NCBI GenBank assembly: GCA_903832005.1
Contig: CAIKZO010000062.1
Coordinates: 23,950-87,949, forward strand
Length of the DNA stretch: 64,000 nucleotides
DNA from: Enhydrobacter aerosaccus
Lineage (GTDB): Bacteria; Pseudomonadota; Alphaproteobacteria; Reyranellales; Reyranellaceae
Direction of reading: 5' to 3'
The notes under the pieces are model-generated. The model ran no database searches. It was not told where the DNA came from and saw only the letters and a list, made by a program, of their open reading frames with translations. Of this stretch, positions 38,608-48,118 are shown piece after piece. Positions within the stretch are counted from its first letter, which is position 1. Each line of letters starts with the position of its first letter. The position numbers and the translations under genes are program-made.

Positions 38608-38986
38608 GACCATGAGACTTGCACGATCTGTCTTTGCAGCCTCGGCGGTGTGGCTGTGGGCGCCGCACCTTGCCCCGGCTCAACCCGCTTCCAAAGCGAT
38701 CCCAACCGAGGCGGTGTTCCAGAAAATTCGCCCGTGCTGGCGAGGCCCTATGGAGACGAGCAAGAAAATTCCTGAGGTGCACATCATCGTGCAATTGGAC
38801 AAGGAGGGCCGGCCTGTCAGCTCGGAGGCCGAGGACACGGCTCGATACAACAGCGATCCCGACTATCGCGCGGTCGCGGACACGGCGCTGCGCGCCGTCC
38901 GCAATCCACGGTGCCAGCCCTGGCCTCTTCCCGCCGGCATGTACGAAAGCTGGCGCAAGCTCACGCTGACTTTCTACAACGACTAG
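38600..38986 (+). CDS. Exported TolA C-terminal-like protein
   Basis: This 128-residue protein has a signal peptide (ending HLAPAQ) and a single domain resembling the C-terminal domain of TolA: QKIRPCWRGP, PEVHIIVQLDKEGRPVSS, ALRAVRNPRCQPWPLP and ESWRKLTLTFYN. TolA itself has a membrane anchor and long helix, both missing here, so this is a free periplasmic version of unknown role. The ATG at 38600 overlaps the MFS stop; an ATG at 38612 is also possible. Confidence 0.72.
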   Translation: MARTMRLARSVFAASAVWLWAPHLAPAQPASKAIPTEAVFQKIRPCWRGPMETSKKIPEVHIIVQLDKEGRPVSSEAEDTARYNSDPDYRAVADTALRAVRNPRCQPWPLPAGMYESWRKLTLTFYND

Positions 38987-38990
38987 TCGC

Positions 38991-39680
38991 CTATCGACGT
39001 CTCAACCTGAGAAAGACCGGCACGCCGGCGATGCGCTTGGTCTCGTAGCGCGTCGGCGGCCAGTCGGCGGGGCGGCTCCGCCAGTCGGCGGGACGTTCGG
39101 CCAGCCACTCGAAGGCGGGATGCGTGCAGGCGTGCTCGATCATCCACGGCAGGTAGCTCGGATCGTCGGTTGCCAGGCGCAGCTCGGCGCCGGGTTTCAT
39201 CAGCCGCGCCAGCACGTCGAGATTGGCGCGCTGCACGAAGCGCCGCTTGTGATGACGCGTCTTGGGCCACGGATCGGGGAACAACACGAAGGCACGCGAC
39301 AGCGATCCTTCGGGCAGCGCCTTCATCACCAGCATCGCGTCGTCAACGAGCAGCCGCACGTTCGACACGCCCTCGCGCTCGATGTGCGCCAGGCACTTGG
39401 CGACGCCGTTGATGTAGGGCTCGCAGCCGATCAGCCCAACGTTCGGATGTTCCTTCGCCTGCCAGACGAGATGCTCGCCCGCGCCGAAGCCGACCTCCAG
39501 CCACACGCCATCGGACGGCGGGACGCCGCCAAATAATGCAGGCAGATCGATCTTTTGCGGCTCTTCCGGCACGACGACGGTGAGGCGCGGCAACAGCGTC
39601 GCGAGCAGCGATTGCTGCCCGTCGCGCAGTTTCTTGCCGCGGCGCCGACCGTAGAGGGTGCGCTCGCGGACGTCGATCAC
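38991..39680 (-). CDS. trmB: tRNA (guanine-N7-)-methyltransferase TrmB
   Basis: This SAM-dependent enzyme methylates G46 of tRNA. It has 229 residues, with LEVGFGAGEHLVWQA as the SAM motif, IGCEPYINGVAKCL next, and FVLFPDPWPKTRHHKRRFVQ as the family signature. RTLYGRRRGKKL is the conserved N-terminus. The GTG at 39680 is inside the ATGTGA end of the upstream ThDP enzyme gene, so the two overlap by four bases and are translationally coupled, an unusual pairing. Confidence 0.95.
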   Translation of the reverse strand: MIDVRERTLYGRRRGKKLRDGQQSLLATLLPRLTVVVPEEPQKIDLPALFGGVPPSDGVWLEVGFGAGEHLVWQAKEHPNVGLIGCEPYINGVAKCLAHIEREGVSNVRLLVDDAMLVMKALPEGSLSRAFVLFPDPWPKTRHHKRRFVQRANLDVLARLMKPGAELRLATDDPSYLPWMIEHACTHPAFEWLAERPADWRSRPADWPPTRYETKRIAGVPVFLRLRRR

Positions 39681-41221
39681 ATGATCACGTCGATCAAGTA
39701 CGGACCCTTCTGCGACATGGCGTAGGTGAGCTGCTTGGTGAGCTCTTCCAGGTTGGTCGCCTTGCCGGCGGCCACGCCCATGCCCTTGGCGAGATCGGTG
39801 AACTGAAGCGTCGGCCGATCGAGCGTCAGCATGTCGATCGCGCGCGGGCCGGGATTGGCCGCGCCCACGTCGGCGAGCTGGCTGTAGAGGATGTTGTAGG
39901 AGCGGTTCGAGAAGATCATCACGCAGACGTCGAGGTTCTCGCGTGCCATCGTCCACAGCGACTGGATCGTGTACATCGCCGAACCGTCGCCGATCATGCA
40001 GATGACCTTGCGGTCGGGGCAGGCGACGGCAGCGCCAACGGCCACCGGACCGCCGAAGCCGATCGAGCCGCCCATGTTGTTCAGCCAGTCGTGCGGCGGC
40101 GCGCCCGCGCTGTACGGGAAGAAGCCGCGCCCCGTGGTCACCGACTCATCGACCACGATGGCGCCTTCCGGCATCGTGGCGCCCAACGCCTGACCCAGGC
40201 CTTCGAGCGTGAACTTGCCGGTCGGACGATCGGGACGGCTCGGCTGGGCAACGCCCGCGGCCTTCTCGTTCATCGCGTCGAGTTCCATCGCCAGCGCTTC
40301 GAGCGAGCCCAGGATGTCGCCTTCGACCGGACAAAGGACTGTCGTCTCGCAACCGTCCGGCGTCAGCACCGACGGCTTGCCGGGATAGGCGAAGAAGGCG
40401 AAGGGCGCCTTGGCGCCGCACAGCACCATCTGCTGCGTCCCCTTGAGCTGCGCCTGCGCCGCCTCGATCACGAAGTGAAGACGCAGCACCGGGATGCGGC
40501 CCGCGCCGCGCTCGATGCGCGCCGTGCCGCCGGCGCCCTGCACCTTGCAGCCGGTCTTCGCCGCGATCTTGCCCGCGAGCTCGAGACCACGCGCGCGCAG
40601 CGCACGACCGCCGATGAACAGCATCGCGTTCGGCTTCTTCAGCGCCTTCGCGGCGGCAACGACGGCAGCTTTATCGGCAATTGGTGCCGCGGGAGCGGCA
40701 GACGTGTCGGCGACGCCATCGGCTTCACCCCATGCGGTGTCGGCCGGCAGGATGAGCGTGGCGATCTGGCCGGGCGCCACGTTTGCCGCCTGGATCGCCA
40801 GCGCGCCGTCGCTCGCAACGGTCTTCGAGGTCGGCGAGGTCTTCACCCAATGCGAGAAGGGACGCGCGATGCCTTCGATGTCGGCGGTGAGCGGCGTGTC
40901 GTACTTGATGTGATAGAGCGCGTGCTCGCCCACGATGTTGACGACACCCGAGCCCGCCTTCTTGGCGTTGTGCAGGTTGGCCGCCGCGTTGGCGAGGCCC
41001 GGTCCCAGATGGAGCAAGGTCGAGGCCGGCTTGTCGGTCATGCGGTAGTAGCCATCGGCCGCGCCTGAGCAGACGCCTTCGAACAGGCCCAGCACGCAGC
41101 GCATGCCCTCGACCCGGTCGAGCGCGCCCACGAAGTGCATTTCGGAAGTGCCGGGATTGGCGAAGCAGACCTCGACCCCGCCCTTGACCAAGGTCCTGAC
41201 CAGACTTTCTGCGCCGTTCAT
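39677..41221 (-). CDS. Thiamine diphosphate enzyme, acetolactate synthase large-subunit-like
   Basis: This 514-residue ThDP-dependent decarboxylase-type enzyme has the N-terminal pyrimidine domain (CFANPGTSEMHFVGALD, with the catalytic Glu in LGLFEGVCSGAADGYYRM), a central domain, and a C-terminal cofactor domain (MIGDGSAMYTIQSLWTMARENLDVCVMIFSNRSYN, the GDG-N motif). It is shorter than true IlvB and has no small subunit nearby. It may be a benzoylformate decarboxylase-like or other 2-oxoacid enzyme; annotation as acetolactate synthase is by similarity only. Confidence 0.87.
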   Translation of the reverse strand: MNGAESLVRTLVKGGVEVCFANPGTSEMHFVGALDRVEGMRCVLGLFEGVCSGAADGYYRMTDKPASTLLHLGPGLANAAANLHNAKKAGSGVVNIVGEHALYHIKYDTPLTADIEGIARPFSHWVKTSPTSKTVASDGALAIQAANVAPGQIATLILPADTAWGEADGVADTSAAPAAPIADKAAVVAAAKALKKPNAMLFIGGRALRARGLELAGKIAAKTGCKVQGAGGTARIERGAGRIPVLRLHFVIEAAQAQLKGTQQMVLCGAKAPFAFFAYPGKPSVLTPDGCETTVLCPVEGDILGSLEALAMELDAMNEKAAGVAQPSRPDRPTGKFTLEGLGQALGATMPEGAIVVDESVTTGRGFFPYSAGAPPHDWLNNMGGSIGFGGPVAVGAAVACPDRKVICMIGDGSAMYTIQSLWTMARENLDVCVMIFSNRSYNILYSQLADVGAANPGPRAIDMLTLDRPTLQFTDLAKGMGVAAGKATNLEELTKQLTYAMSQKGPYLIDVIM

Positions 41222-41386
41222 TGCTGCCCCCGAATTCTCAAAAGCGATGCGGGGAACCCTCGCCCCGATGCGGGACTATGTAGGACGGATCAGGGCCAAA
41301 GGCGAGCCGAACCCAATCAAAACGGGCCTAAAGCGGCCACCGCTCTGCGGTCGCCGGACCGGGACACCAGGACGAGACCCGGCCGT

Positions 41387-41854
41387 TTAGAACTTGCGCA
41401 CGGTCAGGAAGTACGCGGCCCGCGTCGCGCCGTTGTCCGAACTCGCAAAGTCGACCGCGAAGAAATCTTCGCCCGTGTAGCCGGGCTCAGACGTGTAGGC
41501 GACGGCCGCGAACGGGATTTTCTGCTTGTTGCAGTTGGCGCGGGGATGGGTCGACGGATAGGTGGGATATTCTTCGCCGCGCTCCAATGTGAGCTGACCG
41601 TGCGCGGGCGCCTGGACGATGCCCATCTTGTAGTCGCCGCGCGAGGTGCAATCCGGATTGAGATTGGCCGTCGTCCAAATCCTGGTCTTCGCCCCGCTTT
41701 CGACGACCCTCGAATAATTGGGAATTCCCGACTTGGTGAGCCTGGCCTTTGCCTCAGCGGTCGGAAGCTGCACCGAGTCCGATTTTTCGCAGGCGGACAG
41801 AAGGACGAAGGCTGCGAGAGCGGCGGCAGAGGCGAGGGAGCGTGCAATCGACAT
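41387..41854 (-). CDS. Lipoprotein of unknown function
   Basis: This 155-residue protein has a lipoprotein signal with lipobox LLSAC (Cys22), so it is probably anchored to a membrane. The mature part includes APAHGQLTLERGEEYPTYPS and AYTSEPGYTGEDFFAVDF, which resembles the cadherin-like/Ig-like bacterial repeat pattern (PGYxGxDxF). It has two further cysteines that could form a disulfide. It is isolated from neighbours by 165-base gaps. Function is unknown. Confidence 0.75.
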   Translation of the reverse strand: MSIARSLASAAALAAFVLLSACEKSDSVQLPTAEAKARLTKSGIPNYSRVVESGAKTRIWTTANLNPDCTSRGDYKMGIVQAPAHGQLTLERGEEYPTYPSTHPRANCNKQKIPFAAVAYTSEPGYTGEDFFAVDFASSDNGATRAAYFLTVRKF

Positions 41855-42018
41855 GCATCGTGCTTAACACGACGATTGCATAATTCGAAGCGCGCTCAAC
41901 CCCACCAAGCCTTTGCAATTGTTGACGAATTCCATAGACCGAATGTTCTCCATTTATTCTTTATTTACAGCTCGTTATCCGATACATTTGAACCAATAAC
42001 TTTACGAAAAGAATAGCC

Positions 42019-42465
42019 ATGAGCCATTCGGTCCCCTCCGAGAGCTCTCCTGCCCTCGTTATCTTTTTCCAGCCGCGCCCGGACTCTGCATGGGCCGATG
42101 CCGGCCACGACTCCGTGGCCTTTGGCACCTCGCTCGACCGGCTGTTCGGCGAATCGGGCGATATCCATGTCGCGGCGTTGACCGACCCAGCCTTGGCCCA
42201 TGTCACGACTCCGGCCCTCGTCGACGATCCGCTGGTCCTGATGACCGGCCTCAGCGATGGGCTGATCCTGCCGCTGGCCGAGCACGACCGCATCGGTACG
42301 CTCGAAGACACAAGCGCCGTCACCCTGCACGACCAGCCACACATGCCCGAACCCGTGACGCTCTGCGATTTCGGCGCGCTGGTTCATTCGATCCTCCCGC
42401 TGGCCGACGGCTGGTACTGGGATCTCGACAAGGCCGGCTGGGTCGTCGATCACGCTCACGCGTAA
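42019..42465 (+). CDS. Protein of unknown function
   Basis: This 148-residue protein is not recognised. It is acidic and His-rich, has no signal peptide or membrane helix, and ends LPLADGWYWDLDKAGWVVDHAHA. The region before it (41880-42018) is AT-rich, as expected for a promoter, and includes TTGACG at about 41920. An opposing frame of similar length (41965-42459) is less likely because this strand has the AT-rich upstream region and a normal start. Confidence 0.55.
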   Translation: MSHSVPSESSPALVIFFQPRPDSAWADAGHDSVAFGTSLDRLFGESGDIHVAALTDPALAHVTTPALVDDPLVLMTGLSDGLILPLAEHDRIGTLEDTSAVTLHDQPHMPEPVTLCDFGALVHSILPLADGWYWDLDKAGWVVDHAHA

Positions 42466-42561
42466 TTACCCCCTCACGAAATAATCGCCGCAGTGCGCCC
42501 TGCCGCGTTGCCAAGTCCCGACAACGACGCCTAAGAGTCCGCTCCTTTTGAGGAGCGTTGG

Positions 42562-44178
42562 ATGTCGTTGGTGCGCACGGTCCGTCTTCTTCTCGCGGCC
42601 GCCTTTTTGGCGTGCACGCTGCCGGCAGCCACGACCGCTTGGGCCCAGGAGCTGAAGATCGGTCTCAAGACCGAGCCCTCCTCGCTCGACCCGCAGTATC
42701 ACAACCTCGGCCCCAACAATCAGATCGCCTCGCACCTCTTCGATCCGCTGGTGGCCAAGGACGACAAGCAGTTGCCGATCCCCGGCCTCGCGCTGTCGTG
42801 GAAGACGATCAGCGACACGGTGTGGGAGTTCAAGCTCCGCCCCAACGTGAAGTTCCAGGACGGCTCGCCCTTCACGGCGGAGGACGTGGTCTTCACCTAC
42901 GAGCGCGCGGCCAAGGTGCCGAACAGCCCCTCGCCCTTCACCCTGGTGACGCGCCAGATGACGAAGCTCGAGATCGTCGATCCGCTCACCTTGCGCATCA
43001 CCACCGGCGCCGCCGCGCCGCTGCTGCCGCTCGACCTCTCGGCGCTGCCCATCATGTCCCACATCGCCGCTGCCGGCGGCGCGCCCGAAGGCAAGACGAC
43101 AGCCGAGCTCAATCGCGGCGAAGGGCTGATCGGCACCGGCCCGTTCAAGTTCGCCGACTGGAAGCGCGGCGCCGAGCTGGTGCTGACGCGCAACGACGAC
43201 TACTGGGGGCCGAAGCCGGCGTGGCAGAAGGTCACCTTCAAGCCGCTGACCAATGCGGCGTCGCGCGTCGCGGCCCTGCTCGCGGGCGACGTCGACCTGA
43301 TCGAGGATCCGCCGACCGCCGACCTCGCCAAGTTGCGCAAGGATCCGAAGCTTGCCTTGGCCGATGCCGTGTCGAGCCGGGTGATCTACATCGCACTCGA
43401 CCAGTTCGCCGAACCTTCGCCCGGGATTCCCGATGCCAAGGGCCCCGACGGCAAGCCCAAGAACCCGCTGAAGGACAAGAAGGTGCGCGAGGCGTTGAGC
43501 CACGCCATCGACCGCAAGGGCATCGTCGACAAGATCATGGAAGGCGTCGGCATGCCGGCCGGCGATTTCCTGCCGTGGCCCGCGTTCGGCACCTCGAAGA
43601 CGACGCAGCCCGACAAATACGATCCGGCCGAGGCCAAGAAGCTGCTAACCGAGGCGGGCTATCCCACCGGCTTTTCGATCACGCTCGGCACGCCCAACGG
43701 CCGCTACATCAACGATCTCAAGGTGGCGCAGGCGATCGCGGCGATGTGGAGCCGCATCGGCATCAAGACCGAGGTCGAGGCGACCGCGCCGCCGGTATTC
43801 TTCAAGAACCGCGACGAATTCAAGTACAGCGCCTACCTCGCCGGCTGGGGCGCCGACTCGGGCGAGATGTCGAACCCGCTGCGCTCGCTGGTGGCGACGC
43901 CCAACCGCGAGAAGGGCATGGGCGGCACCAACCGCGGCCGCTACTCCAACCCCGCGATGGACGCCAAGCTCGAAGAAGCCATGCGCACCGTCGACGACAA
44001 GAAGCGCGAAGCCCTGCTGCAGGAGGCGAGCAAGCTCGTGATCGCCGACGAGGGCGTGCTGCCGCTGCACTTCGAACTGTCGGTGTGGGCGATGCGCAAG
44101 GGCCTCACCTACATCGGCCGCGCCGACCAGGCGACGCTGGCCCAATTCGTGTCGCCCGCAAAGCCAGCGACGCGCTGA
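42562..44178 (+). CDS. Peptide-type ABC transporter substrate-binding protein (first copy)
   Basis: This 538-residue periplasmic binding protein belongs to family 5 (DppA/OppA type). A signal peptide (to about residue 29, TTAWAQ) precedes ELKIGLKTEPSSLDPQYHN. WEFKLRPNVKFQDGSPFTAEDVVFTYER is the family signature. It is closely similar along its whole length to the protein at 45523, which is separated only by the M20 gene. GAGGAG precedes the ATG by six bases. It has no permease of its own and probably shares the one at 47120-51454. Confidence 0.92.
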   Translation: MSLVRTVRLLLAAAFLACTLPAATTAWAQELKIGLKTEPSSLDPQYHNLGPNNQIASHLFDPLVAKDDKQLPIPGLALSWKTISDTVWEFKLRPNVKFQDGSPFTAEDVVFTYERAAKVPNSPSPFTLVTRQMTKLEIVDPLTLRITTGAAAPLLPLDLSALPIMSHIAAAGGAPEGKTTAELNRGEGLIGTGPFKFADWKRGAELVLTRNDDYWGPKPAWQKVTFKPLTNAASRVAALLAGDVDLIEDPPTADLAKLRKDPKLALADAVSSRVIYIALDQFAEPSPGIPDAKGPDGKPKNPLKDKKVREALSHAIDRKGIVDKIMEGVGMPAGDFLPWPAFGTSKTTQPDKYDPAEAKKLLTEAGYPTGFSITLGTPNGRYINDLKVAQAIAAMWSRIGIKTEVEATAPPVFFKNRDEFKYSAYLAGWGADSGEMSNPLRSLVATPNREKGMGGTNRGRYSNPAMDAKLEEAMRTVDDKKREALLQEASKLVIADEGVLPLHFELSVWAMRKGLTYIGRADQATLAQFVSPAKPATR

Positions 44179-44186
44179 CTCATGCT

Positions 44187-44220
44187 CCCTCCCCCGCAGG
44201 GGGAGGGTAGGGGAGGGGGA
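44187..44220. repeat. G/C-rich palindromic repeat between convergent genes
   Basis: CCCTCCCCC (44187-44195) pairs exactly with GGGGGAGGG (44199-44207) around GCA and is followed by TAGGGGAGGGGG. Sequences of this composition are common dispersed repeats in high-GC alphaproteobacteria. It occupies the gap between the convergent binding-protein and amidohydrolase genes and could work as a bidirectional transcription block, although there is no T-run. Confidence 0.6.
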
Positions 44221-44238
44221 CTTCCGCGAAGAAAGCCG

Positions 44239-45435
44239 TCAGCTTTTCGCGTCGCCCAGCTCGAGCTGCACGAGGTTCATCCAGTAGGCGGCGCCCGTGG
44301 TGATGATCTCGTCGCTGAAGTCGTAGAGCGGCGAGTGCACGTTCTGGCAGCCGCCTTCGCCTGTGCCACCGTTGCCGATCATGATGTAGGCGCCGGGCTT
44401 CTTCTCGAGCATGAACGCGAAGTCCTCGGCGCCGGCGAGCGGCGCGGTGTTGGCCTCGACGTTCTCGCGACCGACCGTCATCGCCGCGGCCTCGACCGCG
44501 ATCGAGGTCTGTTCGGCGGCGTTGACCAACGTCGGATAGCGTCGGTGATATTTGCTGACGGCAGTGCAGCCACTGGCTTGCGCGATGCCCGCCGCCACTT
44601 CGGCGAGGCGACGCTCGAGCAGTGCGCGCACGTCGGCCGAGAAGCTGCGCGCGGTGCCCTTGATCAGCACCTCCGACGGAATGACGTTGGGCGAACCGGG
44701 CGTGCCGGCATGGATGTGGCCCACGCTCAGCACCGCGGCCTGCGATGGCGCCACGTTGCGGCCGATGATGCCCTGGATGGCGATCATGAACTGCGCCGCG
44801 GGGAACGTCGGGTCGGTGCCACGGTCGGGCATGGCGCCGTGACCGCCGGTGCCCTTGAAGGTGACTTCCCAGCTGTCCGACGACGCCAGCATTGCGCCGG
44901 TGCGGATGGCGAAGTGGCCCTTGGGGAAGCCCGGCATATTGTGCATGCCGTAGACCGCGTCGCAGTCGAACTTGTCGAAAAGCCCCTCTTCGATCATCAC
45001 GCGCGCGCCGCCCTGGCCTTCCTCGGCGGGCTGGAAGATGAAGTGCACGGTGCCGGCGAAGTCGGGCTTGGCCGCCAGCTGCTTGGCGGCGCCCAGCAAC
45101 ATGGTGGTGTGGCCGTCGTGGCCGCAGGCATGCATCTTGTTGGGGATCGTCGAGATGTGCTCGAAGTCGTTCTTCTCCTGGAGATGCAGCGCATCCATAT
45201 CGGCACGCAGCCCGATCGTCTTCTGACCCTTGCGGTTGCCCTTCAAGGTGCCGACCACGCCGGTGGTGGCGAGGCCGCGATGGATCGGGATGCCCCACTC
45301 GGTGAGCTTGTCCGCGACGATCTGCGCCGTCCGCTGTTCCTCGAACGCGGTCTCGGGATGGCGATGGATATCGCGGCGGATGGCGGTGAATTCTTCGGCC
45401 TCGGCGGCCAGCAGGTCGGGCGTATAGCGCGTCAT
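44239..45435 (-). CDS. M20 family amidohydrolase (hippurate hydrolase/N-acyl amino acid type)
   Basis: This metal-dependent hydrolase has 398 residues. The metal site is seen in HACGHDGHTTMLLGAAKQL and in FQPAEEGQGGARVMIEEGLF (catalytic Glu), with YGMHNMPGFPKG and a C-terminal GAEDFAFMLEKKPGAYIMIGNG. Such enzymes release amino acids from N-acyl conjugates or peptides. It lies on the opposite strand between two paralogous binding-protein genes, suggesting that the imported compound is its substrate; this is inference. Confidence 0.91.
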   Translation of the reverse strand: MTRYTPDLLAAEAEEFTAIRRDIHRHPETAFEEQRTAQIVADKLTEWGIPIHRGLATTGVVGTLKGNRKGQKTIGLRADMDALHLQEKNDFEHISTIPNKMHACGHDGHTTMLLGAAKQLAAKPDFAGTVHFIFQPAEEGQGGARVMIEEGLFDKFDCDAVYGMHNMPGFPKGHFAIRTGAMLASSDSWEVTFKGTGGHGAMPDRGTDPTFPAAQFMIAIQGIIGRNVAPSQAAVLSVGHIHAGTPGSPNVIPSEVLIKGTARSFSADVRALLERRLAEVAAGIAQASGCTAVSKYHRRYPTLVNAAEQTSIAVEAAAMTVGRENVEANTAPLAGAEDFAFMLEKKPGAYIMIGNGGTGEGGCQNVHSPLYDFSDEIITTGAAYWMNLVQLELGDAKS

Positions 45436-45522
45436 GTCAAAACCTCGTGTGAGGAGCCGAGACTAGCCCCAGCCGCCGCGCCTTGCCATAAGACTCCCGC
45501 ATATCTGGCTTTTGGAGGGGTT

Positions 45523-47112
45523 ATGGTTGGGTTCGGCAGGAAAGCCGCAGCTTTCGCGGCCGCTTTGGCGTTTTCGACGACAGCGCTCGTGCTGCCGGTG
45601 GCCGCACAGGAACTCAAGATCGGCATCAAGACCGAGCCCAGCGCGCTGGATCCGCAGTTCCACACGCTCAATCCGAACATCCAGGTCGGCGCCTATTTCT
45701 TCGATGCGCTGATCGCGCAGGACGCCGAGCTCAAGACCCAGCCGGCGCTGGCGCTGTCGTGGAAGGCGGTCGACGACACGACCTGGGAATTCAAGCTGCG
45801 CCCCAACGTGAAATTCCATGACGGTTCGGACTTCACCGCCGAAGACGTGGTCTTCACTTACGAGCGCATCCCCAAGGTGCCGAACAGTCCTGGCCCCTAC
45901 ACGATCTACACGCGCTCGATGAAGAGCTTCGAGATCGTCGATCCGCTGACCCTGCGCATCCACACCAACGGTCCTGCGCCGCTGCTGCCGCTCGACGTGG
46001 CCGCGTTGCCGATCCTGTCGAAGAAGGCGATGGCGGGCCCGGCGCCGGAAGGAAAGACGACGGCCGAGCTGAATTCGGGCAACGGCCTGGTCGGCACCGG
46101 TCCCTTCAAGTTCGTCGAATGGCAGCGCGGCAGCAAGATCGTCGGCGAGCGCAACGACGCCTATTGGGGGCCGAAACCCTATTGGAAGACGGTGATCCTG
46201 CGGCCGCTCAGCAACAACACGACGCGCGTCGCCGCGTTGCTGTCGGGCGACGTCGACATGATCGAGGATCCGCCCACGACCGACCTCGCCAAGCTCAAGA
46301 ACGATCCCAAGATCACGCTGGCCAAGGCGATCTCCAACCGCGTGATCTATATCGCGCTCGACCAGCATGGCGAGCCGCCGATCGGCATCCCCGACACCAA
46401 CGGCAAGAACCCGTTGATGGACAAGCGGGTGCGCGAGGCGCTGTCGATCGCGATCGACCGCAAGGGCATCGACGACAAGATCATGGAAGGCATCGCGGTT
46501 CCCGCCGGCGACCTGCTGCCCTATCCGATGGGCGGCACGCGCAAGGACACACCGGTCGACCCGTACGATCCGGCCAAGGCCAAGAAGCTCCTGGAAGAGG
46601 CGGGCTATCCCAAGGGCTTCTCGATCACGCTCGGCGCGCCGAACGGCCGTTACATCAACGACCTGAAGCTCGCCCAAGCCGTCGCCTCGATGTGGACCCG
46701 CATCGGCGTGAAGACCGACGTCGACGCCAACGCGCCGCCGGTGTTCTTCAAGAACCGCGACAGCTTCAAGTACGGCGCCTATCTCGCCGGCTGGGGCGCC
46801 AGCACCGGCGAGCTCGGCAACGCGCTGAAGTCGCTCGCCGCCACGCCCGACCGTGTCAAGGGCATGGGCACCACCAACAGCGGCCGTCACTCCAACAAGG
46901 AAATGGATGCCAAGCTCGAGGAGGCGCTGGTCACCATCGACGACGCCAAGCGCGAGGCGCTGCTGGCCGACGCCAGCAAGATCCTGATGGCCGAGCACGG
47001 TCTGATCGCGATCCACTTCGAGGTCTCGGTGTGGGCGCTGCGCAAAGGCCTCACCTACCCCGGCCGCGCCGACCAGAGCACGTTCGCCGTCGACGTGAAG
47101 CCGGCGAAGTAG
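45523..47112 (+). CDS. Peptide-type ABC transporter substrate-binding protein (second copy)
   Basis: This 529-residue family 5 binding protein heads the transporter operon. The ATG at 45523 follows GGAGGGG and gives a signal peptide ending LPVAAQ. A far longer open frame upstream, opposite the M20 gene, is not real. Shared segments with the first copy include ELKIG-KTEPS-LDPQ and the C-terminal AYLAGWGA region; it may bind a related ligand. The first permease begins eight bases after its stop. Confidence 0.93.
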   Translation: MVGFGRKAAAFAAALAFSTTALVLPVAAQELKIGIKTEPSALDPQFHTLNPNIQVGAYFFDALIAQDAELKTQPALALSWKAVDDTTWEFKLRPNVKFHDGSDFTAEDVVFTYERIPKVPNSPGPYTIYTRSMKSFEIVDPLTLRIHTNGPAPLLPLDVAALPILSKKAMAGPAPEGKTTAELNSGNGLVGTGPFKFVEWQRGSKIVGERNDAYWGPKPYWKTVILRPLSNNTTRVAALLSGDVDMIEDPPTTDLAKLKNDPKITLAKAISNRVIYIALDQHGEPPIGIPDTNGKNPLMDKRVREALSIAIDRKGIDDKIMEGIAVPAGDLLPYPMGGTRKDTPVDPYDPAKAKKLLEEAGYPKGFSITLGAPNGRYINDLKLAQAVASMWTRIGVKTDVDANAPPVFFKNRDSFKYGAYLAGWGASTGELGNALKSLAATPDRVKGMGTTNSGRHSNKEMDAKLEEALVTIDDAKREALLADASKILMAEHGLIAIHFEVSVWALRKGLTYPGRADQSTFAVDVKPAK

Positions 47113-47119
47113 CCGCTTC

Positions 47120-48118
47120 ATGCTGGTCTACATCATCCGCCGCCTGATGCAGGCGGCGCTGGTCATGGTGGTGATGTCGGCGCTCGTCTTCGCCGGCATC
47201 TTCATGATCGGCGACCCGGTCGCGATGATGATCAGCCCGGACGCGAGCGACATCGAGCGCGATGCCGTGCGCGCCTCGCTCGGCCTCGACAAGCCGCTGT
47301 GGCTGCAATACCTCGCCTTCGTGAACGCCGCCGTTCACGGCGACTTTGGCAAGAGCTTCCTGGCCGGCCAGCCCGCGATGCAGCTGATCTTCGAACGCAT
47401 GCCCGCGACGCTTGAGTTGGTCTTCTTTTCGACCGTGATCGCGCTGGCTCTCGGCCTGCCGATGGGCGTCTATGCCGGGCTGCGGCCAAAGTCGGTGGGC
47501 GCCAAGACGATCATGACCGGCTCGATCCTGGGCTTCTCCCTGCCCAACTTCTGGGTCGGGCTGATGCTGATCATGGTCTTCGCCGTGCTGCTCCCCGACC
47601 TGATCCCAGGTTTCCCGCGCCTGCCGGCTTCGGGCCGCGGCGCCACGGTGAACGTGCTGGGCGTGCGGCTCTCGCTGTTCACCGCCGATGGGCTGCTGCA
47701 TCTCCTGCTGCCGGCGCTCACGCTCGCTCTTTATAAAGGCGCGCTGATCGTTCGCCTCGCCCGCGCCACCGCGCGCGAAGTGCTGCCGATGGACTATGTG
47801 AAGTTCGCGCGCGCCAAGGGCTTGAGCGAGAACCGCATTGTGGGCGTGCATGTGCTGAAGAACATCATGATCCCGATCGCCACGGTGAACGGCCTGGAGT
47901 TCGGCCAATCGGTTGCCTTCGCCGTGATCACCGAGACGGTGTTCGCCTGGCCCGGCATGGGCAAGCTGCTGCTCGATTCGATCCTGCTGCTCGACCGGCC
48001 GGTGGTCGTGGCCTACCTGATGATCATCGTCGTCTTCTTCGTCGTGCTGAACCTGCTGGTCGATCTTCTTTACTCGGTGCTCGATCCGAGGGTCCGCCTC
48101 GAGAGCCGCGCGACATGA
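47120..48118 (+). CDS. Peptide-type ABC permease, DppB family
   Basis: This 332-residue inner-membrane permease has about six helices. LVYIIRRLMQAALVMVVMSALVF is the first helix; LGLDKPLWLQYLAFVNAAVHGDFGKSF is the periplasmic region typical of DppB. The coupling loop is VLPMDYVKFARAKGLSENRIVGVHVLKN. It forms the channel with the next gene product. Its stop overlaps the next ATG (ATGA). Confidence 0.94.
   Translation: MLVYIIRRLMQAALVMVVMSALVFAGIFMIGDPVAMMISPDASDIERDAVRASLGLDKPLWLQYLAFVNAAVHGDFGKSFLAGQPAMQLIFERMPATLELVFFSTVIALALGLPMGVYAGLRPKSVGAKTIMTGSILGFSLPNFWVGLMLIMVFAVLLPDLIPGFPRLPASGRGATVNVLGVRLSLFTADGLLHLLLPALTLALYKGALIVRLARATAREVLPMDYVKFARAKGLSENRIVGVHVLKNIMIPIATVNGLEFGQSVAFAVITETVFAWPGMGKLLLDSILLLDRPVVVAYLMIIVVFFVVLNLLVDLLYSVLDPRVRLESRAT

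Noticed and set aside
41965..42459. Minus-strand 164-codon frame opposite the unknown gene at 42019
   Set aside because: The plus frame has an AT-rich upstream region and a sensible start; the minus frame has neither. Some doubt remains since neither product is recognised.
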